The notes under the pieces: generated by a model
Seen by the model: only the letters and a program-made list of their open reading frames with translations
Databases searched by the model: none
What the model was told of the DNA's origin: nothing
Shown here: positions 6,760 to 10,000 of the stretch, in pieces
Layout of the letters: every line of letters starts with the position of its first letter
Numbering within the stretch: position 1 is the first letter of the stretch
Translations under genes and position numbers: made by a program
NCBI GenBank assembly: GCA_030674155.1
Contig: CM060344.1
Coordinates: 27,310,184-27,320,183, forward strand
From: Stramonita haemastoma
Taxonomy: Eukaryota; Mollusca; Gastropoda; Neogastropoda; Muricidae
Direction: 5' to 3'
DNA: 10,000 nt

Positions 6760-7189
6760 TTTAATTTAAAGTCTATTCACACTTGGTGATATTAGACTAA
6801 ACAAACAAAGAACAAAACAAAACAAACAAAAAAAACAAGTAAAACCCTACCATAAAATATTTACAGAAGACTTGGAAATAATCCTAGCAACATCAAAAAT
6901 CAACGGTTTTCGCGAAACTACATTCAATGGTTCCCTTGCAATTTCAATCCCATTTTCTTTATGAACTGAATTTAGAACTGAACATTGAAAATAAGATGTT
7001 CACAAGATAATGGTTCAGAACAGGAGCAAGTTACATTTCGAGAATATTTGGTCTTCCAGGAATTTAATCGCAACTTATAAATGATGTTAGAAATATGTCT
7101 TGGATAGCCTAGTATTTCAAATTTCCCATGGAAGTTAAACTTATGTACATGATTTTCCAATAATGAATTAATTTCACGACAATCATTTT

Positions 7190-7538
7190 TTAAGGTGGGA
7201 CACTGGGGTCGAAACTGATGAAATTTTGTTTACAAGCCCATGTTAAAATGTATGCCATATATGGAAAGGGCATCACTTGTAAAGCATAAAAATCAAAGAA
7301 TTACTCAGTTTTCTGCATTGTTGCCATGGAAACAATCCAATATGGCCGCCAAAACTCAATCTTTCAAACTCCTAAACCTTTTCACAGAAAACAAGTATGA
7401 GTGATCTGTTTCTGCACACATATTTTATAATCTGAATTCTTTAATTTGTGACAGGGAAATCTCCATAAATGTATCTGGCAATTTTTAATTCTCAAAAAAC
7501 ATGGTTTTGGCCACTTTTGGACCCGTGTCTCACCTTAA
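7190..7538. mobile_element. Nested 341-bp MITE with TTAA target duplication
   Basis: TTAA occurs at both ends (7190-7193 and 7535-7538). Inside are inverted ends: left GGTGGGACACTGGGG and, on the other strand from the right, GGTGAGACACGGGTCC, matching over about 17 positions with two small gaps. No ORF of transposase type is present, so it is nonautonomous. Removal of the element and one TTAA (345 bases) joins the LINE frame precisely between VHN-Leu and Lys-Asn, which shows it inserted after the LINE. TTAA suggests the piggyBac group; because TTAA is a palindrome, a TA duplication (Tc1/mariner group) fits equally. Confidence 0.85.
7320..7350 (+). promoter_or_regulatory. RFX-like X-box and YY1-like core inside the MITE
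   Basis: GTTGCCATGGAAAC (7320-7333) is one mismatch from the palindromic RFX/X-box consensus GTTGCCATGGYAAC. Six bases later AATATGGCCGCC (7339-7350) resembles a YY1-type ATGGCSGC core. Both are seen directly; any binding or activity is inference. Confidence 0.3.
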
Positions 7539-10000
7539 GTTATGAACTGGGCAATCTCTTTTTGAACCTTTTTTTGCAAGATTATCTGCTATTTCATTCC
7601 AGTATATTCCGCAGTGTGAAGGAATCCAGCAAAATTTATTCCTATACCTTTTGTCATGATACAATGTATCAAATATTTTATTTCAAATAATAAATCTGTC
7701 CTTACTTTTGAGCTCCAATCTTGTAAGCTATACAGTACAGACTTTGAGTCAACACAAAAAGCGAAGTGAGAAAATGCAAAATTACTATTATTTATAGTAA
7801 TCAGAGCCATAAGTATGGCATAGAGCTCGGCGCTGAATATGGAGAAACCCTTCCCTAAACAGAATGATTTTTGTATCTTCAGAGCAGGAATAACGAAACC
7901 TGATCCTGCATTTAAGTCATGAACAGAACCATCTGTAAACACTTTTATATGATTTTGATAATTTGTTTCAAGATGTTGTTTTACATCAGAAGTCAACATA
8001 TTAATATTGTCATCTTTTTTGAGCATGGTATAATCAATATCAAATTTAGCCTCTTTATGCTCCCACTGTGGTATCTTAGGAACTATTGGGACAATTGGTA
8101 TTGATGAAATGTCAATATTACACTCTGACAGTAAATCGTCTATGTAATTATGAATTGGGCAAAGTGATGAAATATGTTGAGCCCTCTTAGGATAATCCTT
8201 GACTGAGTCAATGAGTACTTCTGTTTTTAATGAATTTGATACTGAAAGACATCTTGTAACAAACTTAGCTACAGCTAAATGACGATGATCTGATAAAGAA
8301 AGTAAATTGACTTCTCTGTATGTATTCAGTGTATTTGTGTGTACAGGGACTCCAAGAGCTAGTTTAATCGATTTACTATCAATGCTTTGCAGATTTTTCA
8401 ATAAAGAAGGAGGAGCTGAATGATAAACCTCCTGCCCATAGACCAACGTTGATCTGACTAGACTAGTTGCTAAGTGAAGGAGCGTCTTTGTGTCCTGACC
8501 CCATGGCTGAACAGTAATAATTTTGAGAAGGTTTAAACGTTTCCTTGCTTTGTTTACTAGACTCTCAATATGGAATCTCCAATTTAATTTGGGGTTTAAA
8601 TGAACACCCAGAAATTTAACATTTTGAGAATATTTTAAGGTTTCCCCATTTATGTGTAATGCTGGTAAACAATTGGGATTTTCACCATTCAGAAATAACA
8701 TTAATTTAGTTTTTTCTCCTGAAAGAGAAAGACCATTTTCTTTCATATAAGTATCTAATTTATCTATTTCTAATTGATAAATTTTGTTGATATGGTTTAT
8801 AATTCTTTTAGACGTATGTTTCCTAATGCTTGTATTTATCCAAATTGCAATGTCATCAGCATATTGAGCTAGGTTTATATTGTTTGACAGAACTTTTGGA
8901 AGGTCATGAATAAGAATAGAAAACAATATAGGAGCTATTATTGACCCCTGAGGAATACCAATATCAATATTTTTGAAAGATGAATACACTGATCCAACTC
9001 TTGCACACATTGATCTTTCTGATAGAAAACTCTTAAAGTATTGAAACATTTCACCATTAACTCCTATAAGTTTCAGTTTGTATAATAATCTAGCATGCCA
9101 TACGCTATCATACGCTTTACTAATGTCAAAGAAAGTGGCAAGTGTGCTTTTTCTGTGTGCAAACTGGTACTTAATATGACTTGTAAGTTTCACTAGATGA
9201 TCTGTTGTACAACGACCTTTTCTGAAACCAGCCTGATTCACTGGAATTATATTTTCCTTTTCACAGAAGTACAAAAGGCGTCTTTGGACGATTTTTTCTA
9301 AAACTTTTCCCACTTGTGAAGTTAGTGCTATTGGTCTGTAATTATTAATACAAGATCTAGATTTGCCCTTTTTTGGAACCGGTATTACAATTGACCTCTT
9401 CCAGGGGGTAGGGAGAGTTCCATTTAACCAACATTTTTGGTAAAACGAATGAAGTAATTCCTTCCATTTTAAAGGCAAGTGCAGTAATAATTGGTATGAA
9501 ATGCCATCAATGCCCACAGCACTGTAATTTGAAGAGAATGATTCTAACGCTTCGTTAAATTCTTTAAAACTGATAGAAGAATTTAAAAAGTACTCTTGTT
9601 TGGAAACCGGATCTTTATATTCATCTTTTCTTTCTTCTGTCTCTCTAAAGCCTTTGTCAGTTGGATTCAGACTTGACAAAGTGTTGTTCTCTGAAAAAGA
9701 CTTTACAAATGCTTCAGCCTTGTCCAAGGAGGAAGGCATTTCATTATTATGGAGTTTTATTGGAAAGACAGGCAAAATGTTTCCATTTTTCATTTTTTTA
9801 ACTTTTTTCCACACTTTGTGTAAATCTTTCGATTCAGATATTTCATCCCTACAAAAATTTGAAAATAAGTTTTCTTGGCTAGAGCTACAACTCTGTTACT
9901 ATGATTCTTAGCTTGCTTCATATTAATGAAGTTCACTTCCGATCTGTCTTGTAGCCATTTTTTAAAAGCTAATTTTTTTAAGTATACGGCTTCCTCACAT

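Larger units (their letters stand above)
6735..10000 (-). mobile_element. Non-LTR retrotransposon (LINE), I/Nimb-like, 5' end beyond the window
   Basis: Antisense to the coiled-coil gene and apparently within its first visible intron. Reading on the minus strand it contains the linker downstream of the endonuclease (from the window edge to about 9815), reverse transcriptase (about 9500-8550), an RNase H domain (about 7950-7540), a C-terminal Cys/His motif (about 7010-6985), a short 3' UTR (6846-6760, with AATAGACTTTAAATTAAAC) and a triplet tail. RT plus RNase H in one ORF with no LTR is the layout of the I superfamily (I, Nimb, Ingi, LOA and relatives); the clade is inference. The element is nonautonomous now because its ORF is broken four times. 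The 5' part, including any endonuclease, lies past position 10000. Confidence 0.9.
6847..10000 (-). pseudogene. LINE polyprotein pseudogene: RT, RNase H, Cys/His motif
   Basis: Residue numbers count from 9814, the GTG that opens the longest open segment. RT motifs: PVPKKG and YRPIALTSQVGKVLEK; NQAGFRKGRCTTDHL; FFDISKAYDSVW with Asp230; GIPQGS at 286; YADD at 318-321 (8863-8852) with Asp320 and Asp321; LSLSGEKTKLM; VKFLGVHLNP. RNase H: FTDGS with Asp628, SAELYA with Glu663, CVDSKS with Asp689, then WIPSHCG (7628-7608) and ADNLAKKGS in another frame, so all four acidic positions survive at sequence level. A C-terminal C-x-C-x5-C-x-H motif follows at about 7030. Frame changes lie near 9860, 7650 and 6987; each is equivalent to one lost base. 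A nested element interrupts the frame at 7190-7538. The final stop is at 6849-6847. The protein would copy LINE RNA at a nicked target if intact; this copy cannot be made whole. Confidence 0.9.

Noticed and set aside
6972..7160. A separate 62-residue minus-strand gene
   Set aside because: It is the continuation of the LINE ORF beyond the MITE, in the same frame once 345 bases are removed; the Cys/His motif confirms this.
7469..7690. A 73-residue forward ORF
   Set aside because: Lies across the MITE end and antisense to the LINE RNase H region, whose WIPSHCG and ADNLAKKG motifs explain this DNA.
7589..9814. A host RNase H or telomerase-like reverse transcriptase gene
   Set aside because: RT motif order, YADD, fused RNase H, triplet tail and broken frames are those of a non-LTR retrotransposon.
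9600..9911. A 103-residue forward ORF
   Set aside because: Antisense to the LINE linker and RT start; no independent support.

Overview
The window reads as eukaryotic, repeat-rich intergenic and intronic DNA, most likely from a marine invertebrate. A mollusc is my best guess, from the mix of long (TG)n tracts, composite triplet arrays, a RNase H-bearing non-LTR retrotransposon and low-copy dispersed repeats with the look of gastropod intergenic DNA. That assignment is an inference. There is no operon structure, tRNA, rRNA or CRISPR array. Only one stretch looks like host protein-coding sequence.

Layout. Positions 1-4750 are almost entirely repeats. Long dinucleotide tracts ((TG)18, (CT)38, (TG)48, (GT)18, (GT)35, (GT)30) separate two copies of a duplicated segment: copy A at about 721-2062 and copy B at about 2753-3628. 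Copy A carries about 550 extra bases that include a 5-unit, 60-bp minisatellite. Copy B is preceded by a 155/196-bp tandem pair. Each copy contains a short block ending in a GT splice-donor-like site, so the block could be a duplicated upstream exon. A run of about 500 bp of triplet repeats that never loses register lies at 4238-4745.

Positions 4839-6552 look like an exon: acceptor-like AG at 4838, a 22-codon upstream ORF, an ATG in good context at 5034 with an in-frame stop just before it, 506 codons, and a GTAAGT donor at 6553. The protein has three consecutive repeat regions: a PPPKTT-type proline-rich N-terminus, a hendecad (11-residue) coiled coil, and 17 heptads of VESVKTD type. I do not recognise its family. 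The exon end plus donor is tandemly repeated almost four times (6521-6737).

From about 6735 to beyond the right edge lies an antisense non-LTR retrotransposon with reverse transcriptase, RNase H and a C-terminal Cys/His motif (I/Nimb-like in architecture). It is inserted into the fourth donor repeat. It is dead: I find three frame changes, each equivalent to loss of one base, and a 341-bp TTAA-flanked inverted-repeat element (7190-7538) nested in the ORF downstream of RNase H. Removing that element and one TTAA restores the reading frame exactly, which gives a clear order of events: gene, donor-repeat expansion, LINE insertion, then MITE insertion. The order of the small deletions is unknown.

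The most interesting items are the donor-repeat array, the precisely reconstructable nested MITE, the two-mode coiled-coil protein, and the duplicated upstream block. I see no convincing wholly new biological system.
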